Under the pieces are notes generated by a model, which worked only from the letters and a program-made list of their open reading frames with translations, had not been told where the DNA came from and searched no databases. Shown here piece by piece: positions 1 to 7,010 of a stretch of DNA of 32,454 bases. Source of the stretch: CAYXNZ01 sp964553705 (GTDB lineage: Bacteria; Patescibacteriota; Patescibacteriia; Patescibacteriales; GWC2-42-12). The stretch lies in contig CAZKKV010000008.1 of NCBI GenBank assembly GCA_964553705.1, positions 1 to 32,454 on the forward strand. Direction: 5' to 3'. Numbering within the stretch: position 1 is the stretch's first letter; every line of letters starts with the position of its first letter. The position numbers were made by a program, and so were the translations under genes.

Positions 1-48
1 GATGAAGTTAATGAAATTAATAGAGACTTATTAAAATCATGGAAATAG
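1..48 (+). CDS. C-terminal tail of an unidentified upstream gene (partial)
   Basis: The first frame is open for 15 codons (DEVNEINRDLLKSWK) and ends in TAG at 46-48, one base before the smpB start codon. The other two forward frames close within the same stretch. The tight spacing suggests co-transcription with smpB. Too little is present to name the protein. Confidence 0.45.
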   Translation, partial: DEVNEINRDLLKSWK

Positions 49-49
49 T

Positions 50-550
50 ATGGCAGTTTTAGCAGTTAACAAACGAGCAGGATTTGATTATGAGATTCTG
101 GATAAATATGAAGCCGGGATAGTTTTATTTGGTCATGAGGTAAAAGCGATTAGAAGCGGACAAGTCAGCCTGAAAGGCAGTTATGTAACTTTGAAAAGAA
201 CAAAAAAACTTTTGCCAGAAGTAAATTTAACAAATGCCCATATTTCTTTGTATAAGCATGCTAGCAATATTAAAGATTACAATCCGGATAGGTCAAGAAA
301 ATTGTTAATCAAGAAGAGAGAAATTAATCGTTTAGTGGGCAAGAAAGCTGAGCAAGGCTTGACATTGGTGCCTCTTAAAATATATACTAAGCGTAGTTTA
401 ATTAAATTGGAATTTGCTCTAGCTCGCGGAAAGAAAAAATATGATAAGCGCGAAGCGATAAAAAAAAGAGAAACCGATAGAAAAATTAAAGATGAAATAA
501 AGAAGAAATTGAGAACTGCCCGCCCCGCGTCGCTTGGCGAGGTTGTGTAA
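50..550 (+). CDS. smpB: SmpB, tmRNA-binding protein
   Basis: SmpB binds tmRNA and delivers it to stalled ribosomes for trans-translation. The 166 residues follow the family pattern from end to end. The N-terminal part has NKRAGFDYEILDKYEAG followed by the LFGHEVKAIRSG strand typical of the oligonucleotide-binding barrel. The C-terminal part has ARGKKKYDKREAIKKRE and a basic tail that enters the mRNA channel. Length is slightly above the usual 150-160 residues. ATG at 50 is the only start that keeps the complete conserved N-terminus. There is no Shine-Dalgarno sequence. The tmRNA gene starts 24 bases after the stop codon, which is the classical smpB-ssrA pairing and makes the assignment very safe. 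Confidence 0.97.
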   Translation: MAVLAVNKRAGFDYEILDKYEAGIVLFGHEVKAIRSGQVSLKGSYVTLKRTKKLLPEVNLTNAHISLYKHASNIKDYNPDRSRKLLIKKREINRLVGKKAEQGLTLVPLKIYTKRSLIKLEFALARGKKKYDKREAIKKRETDRKIKDEIKKKLRTARPASLGEVV

Positions 551-574
551 ATTGAAAATTGAATATTTGTATTT

Positions 575-961
575 GGGGATGCTAGGCATCGATAATAAAA
601 TTTCTCAAAAAGCATTCGAAACGTGTATTTCGATTGTCACGTTAATCACATCGAATTAAAATAAGTGCAAAAAACTTATTAGCAAAAACCCAAGCTGCTT
701 TTAGCATGCCGGTTTTTGTACCTGTTGCCGCTTAATACAAGCCGCAACCATCCGACCGGCGATTTCTAATAGCCGAATTTCGGGTGTCATTAATTAGAAT
801 CGATCAATCGGTCGCTTTAGCTGGTTGGTTTAAACTAATAGAGCTAGCTGTTATCAGTTTTGTTTGGTTTTTATGATAACAGTAAAATTTAAAATCAAAA
901 TATTTTCGTAAAAATGTCTTTGAGTTTTTATTAGACGTGGGTTCAATTCCCACCATCTCCA
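575..961 (+). ncRNA. ssrA: Transfer-messenger RNA (tmRNA)
   Basis: The ends form a tRNA-like domain. GGGGATG at 575-581 pairs with CATCTCC at 954-960 with one G-U pair, and A961 is the discriminator. The T arm GTGGG-TTCAATT-CCCAC lies just before the acceptor strand. Two further encoded C residues follow, then T, so CCA is not fully encoded. The tag reading frame begins at the GCA resume codon at 667. It encodes 22 residues, starting AKNLLAKTQA and ending VFVPVAA, with stop TAA at 733-735. The ending in two small residues suits proteolytic recognition of ssrA tags. GGCGA and CGGTCG-type stretches between 750 and 830 probably form the pseudoknots. It lies directly behind smpB. The exact ends are by pairing only. 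Confidence 0.93.
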
Positions 962-996
962 CCTCAAGTTGTGTGAGAAATTTTCAGTTAGCTTTT

Positions 997-1082
997 GCCG
1001 CGGTGGCGGAATTGGTAGACGCGTTGGACTTAAAATCCAATTCCTTTTAAACGGAGTGAGGGTTCGATTCCCTCCCGCGGCA
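997..1082 (+). tRNA. tRNA-Leu (anticodon UAA)
   Basis: Acceptor GCCGCGG (997-1003) pairs with CCGCGGC (1075-1081), with discriminator A1082. The anticodon stem TTGGA/TCCAA encloses loop CTTAAAA, giving anticodon TAA. A long class II variable arm follows, then T arm GAGGG-TTCGATT-CCCTC. CCA is not encoded: the acceptor A is followed by CATTTT. Confidence 0.96.
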
Positions 1083-1137
1083 CATTTTAGTAATTAAGAA
1101 TTAAAAATATCGTCAGCAAAAGTTTTTGGCGGGTTTA

Positions 1138-1163
1138 CCCGTTGAAGCTTTGATGTAGGCGGG
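1138..1163 (+). repeat. Palindromic repeat abutting tRNA-Gly (copy 1)
   Basis: CCCGTTGAAGCTTTGATGTA followed by GGCGGG is an imperfect palindrome around AAGCTT. A closely related copy lies at 1293-1318. The right arm GCGGG is shared with the first bases of the tRNA-Gly acceptor stem, so the repeat and the tRNA overlap. Confidence 0.6.
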
Positions 1164-1230
1164 TATCGTATAATGGTTATTATATTACCTTGCCAAGGTA
1201 GAAATACGGGTTCGATTCCCGTTACCCGCT
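1159..1230 (+). tRNA. tRNA-Gly (anticodon GCC)
   Basis: Acceptor GCGGGTA (1159-1165) pairs with TACCCGC (1223-1229), with discriminator T1230, as is usual for tRNA-Gly. The anticodon arm TTACC-TTGCCAA-GGTAG gives anticodon GCC. The T arm is CGGG-TTCGATT-CCCG. The length is 72 nt with no encoded CCA. A deleted partial copy follows at 1293-1340. Confidence 0.95.
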
Positions 1231-1292
1231 CATAATTTTATTAAGATTCGATGAGATGATTATTGATTTTTTGTGAATTGATTTGAGTCTCG

Positions 1293-1340
1293 CCCGCCGA
1301 AGCTTTAGCGCAGGTGGGTTCCCGTTACCCGCTCATAAAT
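1293..1340 (+). pseudogene. Fossil duplicate of repeat plus tRNA-Gly 3' end
   Basis: CCCGCCGAAGCTTTAGCGCA plus GGTGGG (1293-1318) is a second copy of the palindromic repeat found before tRNA-Gly. It runs directly into TTCCCGTTACCCGCTCATAA, which matches the tRNA-Gly T arm, the 3' acceptor strand and the flanking CATAA. The simplest reading is a tandem duplication of the repeat-tRNA unit that lost the tRNA body. The fragment lies just upstream of infC and may serve in its leader. Confidence 0.65.
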
Positions 1341-1342
1341 AT

Positions 1343-1897
1343 ATGCGAAGAGTTTATAGAAGACCAAAACCAATAGATAATGAAAAAAAATTTCGGATTA
1401 ATAATCAGATTAGAATTCCGGAAGTTTTTCTAATTGACGAAGATGGCAATAATGTCGGCGTGGTGTCGGTTGAAAAAGCGTTAGCCATGGCACAGGAAGC
1501 CGAGTCGGATTTAGTGGAGGTTAATCCTAAAGGCAATCCACCAGTAGCTAAAATAATGGATTTTGGACAATTTAAATACAAAAAAGACAAGGAGGCTCAA
1601 AAGCAAAAGTCAAAACAGAAAAAAGCTGATTTGAAAGGTGTTAGGCTGTCAGTTCGGATTAGTCAGCATGATTTTGATTTTAGAGTTGAGCAAGCCAAGA
1701 AGTTTTTAGCTAAAGGAAGCAAATTGAAAGTGGAAATAATAATGAAAGGCAGAGAAAAAGGACATCCAGAGAGAGCGACTGAAGTTGTTAATAAATTTGT
1801 TAATAGCATTAAGCAGGATGATTCATTGAATATTGAGATTGAGCAGGCCTTGACAAAACAGGGAGGAAGGTTTAATATAATACTCGTCAACAAGTAA
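1343..1897 (+). CDS. infC: Translation initiation factor IF-3
   Basis: IF-3 binds the 30S subunit, blocks early 50S joining and proofreads the start codon. The 184 residues show both domains. The N-domain has FRINNQIRIPEVFLIDEDG and KIMDFGQFKYKKDK; a lysine-rich linker follows; the C-domain has SVRISQHDFDFRVEQAKKFL and MKGREKGHPERA. The frame stays open up to a TTG at 1283, but those 20 extra codons translate the palindromic repeat and tRNA-Gly remnant and have no IF-3 character. ATG 1343 is therefore chosen. It is a plain ATG, whereas many bacteria use a rare start codon for infC. It heads the infC-rpmI-rplT group. No Shine-Dalgarno sequence is visible. Confidence 0.96.
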   Translation: MRRVYRRPKPIDNEKKFRINNQIRIPEVFLIDEDGNNVGVVSVEKALAMAQEAESDLVEVNPKGNPPVAKIMDFGQFKYKKDKEAQKQKSKQKKADLKGVRLSVRISQHDFDFRVEQAKKFLAKGSKLKVEIIMKGREKGHPERATEVVNKFVNSIKQDDSLNIEIEQALTKQGGRFNIILVNK

Positions 1898-1904
1898 TAA
1901 TCTA

Positions 1905-1938
1905 AAATACGGGAATCAGGCGTATTTGCCTGTTTTTT
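1905..1938 (+). promoter_or_regulatory. Terminator/antiterminator-like hairpins between infC and rpmI
   Basis: CAGGC (1917-1921) and GCCTG (1928-1932) form a hairpin followed by six T, a small intrinsic terminator. AAATACG (1905-1911) is perfectly complementary to CGTATTT (1921-1927), which is the loop and one arm base of that hairpin. The two pairings are thus mutually exclusive or form a pseudoknot. The position, just before rpmI-rplT, suits L20-dependent control of this operon. The regulatory role is inferred. Confidence 0.55.
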
Positions 1939-1959
1939 GTTATTAGTTAATTATATAAT

Positions 1960-2154
1960 ATGCCAAAAATAAAAACTCATAAAGCTACTGCCAAACGATT
2001 TAAAGTGACAAAAAATGGTAAAGTAATACATCGTCAGTCCGGGCAGAATCATTTTAATGCTCGAGAGTCAGGTACTATCACTAGACGTAAAAGACGCGAT
2101 GTTAATGCGCATAAAACTGGCATAAAAACAATTAGACAATTAATTCAAAAATAA
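1960..2154 (+). CDS. rpmI: 50S ribosomal protein L35
   Basis: A 64-residue, very basic protein matching bL35. It starts MPKIKTHKATAKRFKVTKNGKV and has the HFNARES and RRKRRDV segments of the family. The length is typical. It lies 62 bases after infC, across a terminator-like hairpin, and 13 bases before rplT. bL35 sits inside the large subunit near bL20. There is no Shine-Dalgarno sequence: the ATG follows TAATTATATAAT. Confidence 0.96.
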   Translation: MPKIKTHKATAKRFKVTKNGKVIHRQSGQNHFNARESGTITRRKRRDVNAHKTGIKTIRQLIQK

Positions 2155-2167
2155 TTCAATATATTGT

Positions 2168-2512
2168 ATGCCGAGAGTAAAAAGAGGTACAACTCATGTC
2201 AAGAAAAGAAAAAAACTATTAAAAAAGGTTAAGGGCTACAAGTGGGGCAGAAAAAAACTTATCCGTTTAGCCAAAACAGCTGTGATAAAAGCAGGTGTGC
2301 ATGCTTATGTTGATCGCAAAAAAAAGAAGCGAGTTAGACGAGCTTTGTGGCATATTAAGATTGGAGCTTTCGTTCGCGAGTATGGTTTTTCTTATTCTAG
2401 ATTTATTAATGCTTTGAAAAATAAAAAAATTGAAATTGATAGAAAAATTTTGGCTGATTTGGCGGAAAACAATAAAAAGGTCTTGGCTAAAATTATTGAG
2501 GAAATAAAATAA
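2168..2512 (+). CDS. rplT: 50S ribosomal protein L20
   Basis: bL20 is an early assembly protein of the large subunit and, in several bacteria, represses its own operon. The 114 residues match the family. The basic N-terminal extension has MPRVKRGTTHVKKRKKLLK and KGYKWGRKKLIRLAKTAV, and the globular domain has LWHIKIGAFVREYGFSYSRFINALKNKKIEIDRKILADLA. Length is normal. rpmI and rplT are probably co-transcribed with infC, subject to the hairpins at 1905-1938. The secG start follows one base after its stop, suggesting translational coupling. Confidence 0.97.
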   Translation: MPRVKRGTTHVKKRKKLLKKVKGYKWGRKKLIRLAKTAVIKAGVHAYVDRKKKKRVRRALWHIKIGAFVREYGFSYSRFINALKNKKIEIDRKILADLAENNKKVLAKIIEEIK

Positions 2513-2513
2513 T

Positions 2514-2741
2514 ATGAGCATAAAAACTTATCAAATAATTCAGATGGTTATCGCTATTATGCTTATAGTTACTATACTAATGCAATCTCGCGGTACTGGT
2601 TTGTCGGGTATTTTTGGTGGCTCTAGTAATGTCTATAAAACCAAACGTGGTTTGGAAAAAAAGCTATTTATTGCTACAATAATACTTAGTATATTATTCT
2701 TCCTTGCTTCACTCGCAGGCATTATAAATTATGCCAGCTAA
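2514..2741 (+). CDS. secG: SecG, protein translocase subunit
   Basis: SecG is the small helper subunit of the SecYEG protein-export channel in the plasma membrane. The 75 residues have two membrane segments (about residues 5-22 and 50-70). The characteristic connecting loop lies between them: LMQSRGTGLSGIFGGSS, then YKTKRGLEKK. The length is normal. The gene is separated from rplT by one base, so it is very likely read from the same transcript. Confidence 0.93.
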   Translation: MSIKTYQIIQMVIAIMLIVTILMQSRGTGLSGIFGGSSNVYKTKRGLEKKLFIATIILSILFFLASLAGIINYAS

Positions 2742-2761
2742 ACTTTATTTTTAAGTGAATA

Positions 2762-2780
2762 ACTTTTAATTTTTAAAAGT
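2762..2780 (+). promoter_or_regulatory. Hairpin overlapping the start codon of the solute-binding protein
   Basis: ACTTTTAA (2762-2769) and TTAAAAGT (2773-2780) form an 8-bp stem with a 3-base loop whose 3' arm includes the first two bases of the GTG start. It is AT-rich and weak, so any effect on initiation is uncertain. Confidence 0.3.
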
Positions 2781-4740
2781 GGACTCATTAAGTAATAAAA
2801 AAAACGTTTTGTTTAATAAAGCTAGAAAAATTTGGCTAAATTTTTATTGGTATTTTAAACGCTGGCTTTTGAAATTAAACAAAAACGAATCATTGAAAAA
2901 TCAGCAATATCAATTAGAGCTTGATAAAAAATTAGTTTTTTCTTTGTCAAAAAAAAGATTGCCTAGCTTTCGGCAATTAAGGCATATCAAAAAATATTAC
3001 ACAGATAGAGATCTTTTGATTGTCCGCCTATGTCTGGCAGTGATATTGGTTAGCTCTATTTTTTTGGGAGCAAGATTTTATATTACTCATTTGGAAACAG
3101 TGCCAGCAGTTGGTGGAGAATACATAGAAGGTGTTGTTGGTACGCCTAAATATATCAACCCTCTTTATGCGAATGTCAGCGATGTTGATGATGATTTATC
3201 AAGTTTAATTTATTCTTCATTATTTAAAAGAAATGAAAGCGGACAGTTAACCGAAGATTTAGCTAGTCATTATGAAATTAGTCCCGATAATAAAAGCTAT
3301 ATTATAAAAACAAGAAATGATGTTAAATTTCACGATGGTTCAACGCTGACAGTAGATGACGTTTTATTTACTTTTAATGCTATTAAAGATGCTCAATATA
3401 AGTCGCCGTTAAGAGCTAGCTTTGTTGGCGTGGAGATTGAAAGAATAGATGATAATACGGTAAAATTTATTTTAACCGAACCATATGCGGCCTTCCTAGA
3501 CTTATTAACTTTTGGTATTTTGCCAAGTAAATTATGGCAACATATTACACCTGCTGCTGCTAGTTTGGCTGAGTTAAATTTAAAACCTATTGGTACTGGA
3601 CCGTATAAGTTTAAATCATTGATTAAAGACAAATTGGGTAATTTAAAATCTTATAATCTAGTGAGTTTTGAAGATTATTTTAATGGTCAAGCGAACGTTG
3701 GGCAACTGACATTTAAACCATTCGTTAATTATACTGAAATGGTAAGCGCTTTAAATAATAATTTAATTGATGGAGTCAGTTATCTGCCGGATGAATACAA
3801 AAAAGAAGTAGTAGCTCAAGATTCTTTGAATTTGCATAGATTGAATCATCCTCAATTAACGGCGATTTTTTTTAATCTTAAAAGTGAGAGCCCAGTTAAA
3901 GAATTGGGAATAAGGCAAGCACTGAGTTATTCGTTGGATAAAATAAAGATAGTAGAAGAACTAATGGGTGAAGACGGCAATGTGATTGATGGGCCGATTT
4001 TGCCGGACAGTTTTGCTTATTCGCCCGATATAAAAAAATATAATTACGATATTGAAACAGCTGGTAAATTACTTGACGAAGCTGGTTGGAAAATAGTTGC
4101 CATTAGTGAGGAAGAAATAATAAAAGCAGAAGAAGATTTGAATTCAGAAGATGAAAAAATAAGATTATCAGCAGAAAATAAAATAGCTATAGGTTTAGGC
4201 AATTGGCGTATTAAGGATAGCCAATATTTAATAATGGAATTAACTACAGTAGAAACATCAGAATATATTAAACTGGCAGAAAAAATAGCTGAAGCATGGG
4301 AAGCGGTCAGCATAAGAACGCAAATAAAGTTGGTTCCAGTTGGCAAAATACAAAATGAAGTAATTAGACAGAGAAAGTATTCTATTTTGTTGTATAGCGA
4401 AATTGTCGGTTTTGATCCTGATCCTTATGCTTTTTGGCATTCTTCCCAGGCAGAGCAGGGAGGATTAAATATAGCCAATTATACCAACAAAGAAGTAGAT
4501 CAGCTCTTAGAAGATGCACGTCTAACTGGCGACATTGAAGTAAGAAAAGAAAAATATAAAAAATTCCAAGAAACCATAGCTAACGATTTACCGGCGATTT
4601 TTATTTATAATCCTATTTATATCTACGCCCAAAGCAAAAAAATAAAAGGTTTTAATATAACAAATATATCATTGCCTCGCGATCGTTTTTCTGACGTAAA
4701 AGATTGGTATATTGAAACAGGTAAAAAATTAGTTTGGTAG
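2779..4740 (+). CDS. Membrane-anchored family-5 ABC solute-binding protein
   Basis: A 653-residue protein related to OppA/DppA-type solute-binding proteins (SBP_bac_5), which capture peptides or other solutes. A basic N-terminal region of about 75 residues precedes one hydrophobic segment (LLIVRLCLAVILVSSIFLGA). The binding fold begins at GGEYIEGVVGTPKYINPLY and includes the family block KFHDGSTLTVDDVLFTFNAI. Later signatures are IGTGPYKF, GIRQALSYSLDK, and DPDPYAFWHSSQA near the C-terminus. No lipobox is seen, so the segment probably remains as a membrane anchor. GTG 2779 is the only usable start, since an in-frame TAA lies at 2767. No ABC permease or ATPase gene lies nearby in this window, so the substrate cannot be inferred. 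Confidence 0.88.
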   Translation: MDSLSNKKNVLFNKARKIWLNFYWYFKRWLLKLNKNESLKNQQYQLELDKKLVFSLSKKRLPSFRQLRHIKKYYTDRDLLIVRLCLAVILVSSIFLGARFYITHLETVPAVGGEYIEGVVGTPKYINPLYANVSDVDDDLSSLIYSSLFKRNESGQLTEDLASHYEISPDNKSYIIKTRNDVKFHDGSTLTVDDVLFTFNAIKDAQYKSPLRASFVGVEIERIDDNTVKFILTEPYAAFLDLLTFGILPSKLWQHITPAAASLAELNLKPIGTGPYKFKSLIKDKLGNLKSYNLVSFEDYFNGQANVGQLTFKPFVNYTEMVSALNNNLIDGVSYLPDEYKKEVVAQDSLNLHRLNHPQLTAIFFNLKSESPVKELGIRQALSYSLDKIKIVEELMGEDGNVIDGPILPDSFAYSPDIKKYNYDIETAGKLLDEAGWKIVAISEEEIIKAEEDLNSEDEKIRLSAENKIAIGLGNWRIKDSQYLIMELTTVETSEYIKLAEKIAEAWEAVSIRTQIKLVPVGKIQNEVIRQRKYSILLYSEIVGFDPDPYAFWHSSQAEQGGLNIANYTNKEVDQLLEDARLTGDIEVRKEKYKKFQETIANDLPAIFIYNPIYIYAQSKKIKGFNITNISLPRDRFSDVKDWYIETGKKLVW

Positions 4741-4854
4741 TTTAAAAAATTTTTGATAATTGGCGTAGATTAAATTTTTATCAAGATTTGATGGGTGAGA
4801 CGCGGATAGTTATTGCATAAATATTTTTTCTAATTTTTCGAATACATTGTTTTT

Positions 4855-4918
4855 GCCGATGTGGTCCCGAGAACTCGGGATAGACTCCGCTGGTAGACCT
4901 GCAGACAGACAGGCGCGC
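4855..4918 (+). pseudogene. Fossil 5' half of tRNA-Leu interrupted by palindromic repeats
   Basis: GCCGATGTGG (4855-4864), CTGGTAGAC (4890-4898) and CGCGC (4914-4918) match, in order, the first ~28 bases of the intact tRNA-Leu(CAG) at 4953. The matches are separated by two insertions. One starts with the perfect palindrome TCCCGAG-AA-CTCGGGA (4865-4880). The other is CTGCAGACAGACAGG (4899-4913), which can fold through CCTG/CAGG. The preceding TTTT is also shared with the intact gene. No 3' half is present. This looks like a partial tRNA duplication invaded by small repeats. Confidence 0.6.
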
Positions 4919-4952
4919 TAGTTTACTCAGCAACTAGGCTATATATAATTTT

Positions 4953-5036
4953 GCCGATGTGGCGGAACTGGTAGACGCGCAGCGTTCAGGTCGCTGTGGA
5001 CGCAAGTCCGTGTGGGTTCAACTCCCACCATCGGCA
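4953..5036 (+). tRNA. tRNA-Leu (anticodon CAG)
   Basis: Acceptor GCCGATG (4953-4959) pairs with CATCGGC (5029-5035), with discriminator A5036. The anticodon arm CAGCG-TTCAGGT-CGCTG gives anticodon CAG. A class II variable arm (TGGACGCAAGTCCG) is followed by T arm GTGGG-TTCAACT-CCCAC. CCA is not encoded. A TATAAT-like stretch lies only four bases upstream at 4944-4949. The rest of the 4741-5110 gap holds the tRNA fossil and AT-rich sequence with no further gene seen. Confidence 0.95.
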
Positions 5037-5110
5037 CAAGATTAACTCAAAAATTAAACACTAGAACATAAAATATTTTTTAAATTATTTTATGATTTTA
5101 ATTCACAAAT

Positions 5111-6922
5111 ATGATAACAAAATACAAATCAAAAACAACAGCTACAAACATGGCTAAAACTGCCAATATTGTTAAACACAAAAAAGTTTTTCCAGGCAGG
5201 CGATATGTCAGCAGACAATCCAAACCACGAACGTTCATGGCAGCCGACAAATTAAAGGTTATAGTATTGGGCGGACTAGAAGAAGTTGGTCGCAATATGA
5301 CCTTGATTGAATATGATAAAGAAATAATTATTATTGATATGGGATTACAGTTCCCAGAGGAAGATATGCCTGGCATTGACTATATAATTCCTAATATAGC
5401 TTATCTGAGAGATAAAAAAGATTGGATAAAAGGTATTATTATTACTCACGGTCATTATGATCATATTGGTGCAATCCCGCATTTAATGAACGATTTAGGC
5501 AATCCACCGATGTTTATGGGCAAATTAACTGCTGGCATAGTAAGGAAAAGAGCAGAACAGTTTAGGGGGTGTCCGAAATTGGCGATTAAAGAAATTGATG
5601 AAGCAACAACACTACAACTGGGCAAGAGTTTTAAGATAGAATTTTTAAGAGTCAACCATTCGATACCAGATTGTTTTGCTATTATAATTGACAGTCCTGT
5701 TGGTAAGATAGTTCATACCGGAGATTTTAAAATAGATTATTCTCCAGTTAATGACAAACCAGCTGATCTTAATCGGATAGCACAAATCGGTGGACAAGGA
5801 GTTATGCTTCTCATGTCTGATTCGACTGACGCAACTCATGTTGGCTATCAAGTTTCCGAATCTTCAATTGGTGATGAAATGGACAAACTGTTTGAAAAAA
5901 TAGAAGGTAGAATTATTATTGGCACTTTTGCTTCACAATTAAGCCGTATTCAAAAATTATTTGATTTGGCAGAGAAGCATGGTAGAAGAATATATCTGCA
6001 GGGGCGAAGCATGAATGACAATGTTGAAATTTCTCACCAAATTGGCTATCTCAAGTTCAATCCTAAGATTATGGTAAGTGATAACGAAATGAGACGTTTG
6101 GCTGACAACAAAGTGATTGTTATTGGTACTGGCGCGCAGGGAGAAAGCAATGCTTTTTTGATGAGAGTGGTAAATAACGAGCATCGGACTATTAGCTTGA
6201 AACAAGGAGATACAGTTATTTTTTCATCATCGGTTATACCAGGCAATGAACGGACTATTCAAAGCTTGAAAGACATGATAGTTAGACAGGGTGCGAAAGT
6301 AATTCATTATGAAATGATGGATATTCATGCTGGCGGACACGCCAAACAGGAAGATTTGAAATTGATGATGCGTTTAATCAAGCCAAAATATATAATGCCG
6401 ATTGAAGCTAATCATTATCTTTTGCAAGCGCATGCTGATTTAGCTGAACAAGTTGGCATTTCAAGAGACAATATTTTTGTCGCTGACAATGGACAGATAA
6501 TAGAATTTAGTAAAACAGTCAGAGGAGAGGTAGTCGGTCGGATGACTAAGGAAAAAGTAATTACTGATTATGTTATGGTTGACGGCTTAGGCGTTGGTGA
6601 TGTATCAAATATCGTTTTGCGTGATCGTCGAGTTATGTCTGAGGATGGCATGATAGTTATTATTGCGACAATCGATACAAAAACAGGCGACCCAATCGGC
6701 AATCCAGATATTATTTCTCGAGGTTTTGTTTATATGAAAGAGAATAAAGAATTGATTCAAGATACCAGAATGAAAGTCAAAAAAATCGTTAAAGATCATG
6801 ATAAGCGCACTCCAGCTGATGACGATTACATAAAAAATAAAATTAGAAATGATATTGGACAGTTTTTATTTACTAAGACAAAAAGACGACCAATGGTTTT
6901 ACCGGTAGTAATAAAAGTTTAG
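5111..6922 (+). CDS. rnj: Ribonuclease J
   Basis: RNase J is a metallo-beta-lactamase/beta-CASP nuclease with endo- and 5'-3' exonuclease activity in mRNA decay and rRNA maturation. In 603 residues it shows a lysine-rich N-terminal extension of about 45 residues, then KLKVIVLGGLEEVGRNMTLIEYD. The zinc motif is THGHYDHIGAIPHL. The second metal site is HTGDFKIDY, and beta-CASP motifs include GTFASQLSRIQ and GTGAQGE. DIHAGGHAKQEDL and MPIEANHY follow, before the C-terminal domain. It is longer than the roughly 555 residues of Bacillus RNase J1, mostly through the N-terminal extension. Internal ATGs at 5150 and 5237 are possible alternative starts. A strong hairpin ends the gene. Confidence 0.95.
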   Translation: MITKYKSKTTATNMAKTANIVKHKKVFPGRRYVSRQSKPRTFMAADKLKVIVLGGLEEVGRNMTLIEYDKEIIIIDMGLQFPEEDMPGIDYIIPNIAYLRDKKDWIKGIIITHGHYDHIGAIPHLMNDLGNPPMFMGKLTAGIVRKRAEQFRGCPKLAIKEIDEATTLQLGKSFKIEFLRVNHSIPDCFAIIIDSPVGKIVHTGDFKIDYSPVNDKPADLNRIAQIGGQGVMLLMSDSTDATHVGYQVSESSIGDEMDKLFEKIEGRIIIGTFASQLSRIQKLFDLAEKHGRRIYLQGRSMNDNVEISHQIGYLKFNPKIMVSDNEMRRLADNKVIVIGTGAQGESNAFLMRVVNNEHRTISLKQGDTVIFSSSVIPGNERTIQSLKDMIVRQGAKVIHYEMMDIHAGGHAKQEDLKLMMRLIKPKYIMPIEANHYLLQAHADLAEQVGISRDNIFVADNGQIIEFSKTVRGEVVGRMTKEKVITDYVMVDGLGVGDVSNIVLRDRRVMSEDGMIVIIATIDTKTGDPIGNPDIISRGFVYMKENKELIQDTRMKVKKIVKDHDKRTPADDDYIKNKIRNDIGQFLFTKTKRRPMVLPVVIKV

Positions 6923-6950
6923 GATAATTTTCAAGATACATTTCAATAAA

Positions 6951-6982
6951 AAGAATTCCTCCATTTGGAGGAATTCTTTTTT
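6951..6982. terminator. Bidirectional intrinsic terminator between RNase J and the CMP kinase operon
   Basis: AAGAATTCCTCC (6951-6962) and GGAGGAATTCTT (6967-6978) make a perfect 12-bp stem with loop ATTT. A T-run follows on the plus strand and an A-run precedes it, so it can stop both the RNase J transcript and the convergent operon. Confidence 0.92.
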
Positions 6983-7010
6983 ATACAAGACACAAGTTTT
7001 ACTCGTGGAT

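Noticed and set aside
277..615. Long minus-strand reading frame opposite smpB
   Set aside because: It is a shadow of smpB and the tmRNA 5' end, hydrophobic by reverse complement of lysine-rich codons, with no family features.
1170..1175. TATAAT promoter-like hexamer
   Set aside because: It is the D-arm sequence of tRNA-Gly.
1283..1342. A 20-codon N-terminal extension of IF-3 from a TTG start
   Set aside because: The codons translate a palindromic repeat and a tRNA-Gly remnant and have no IF-3 similarity; ATG 1343 begins a normal N-domain.
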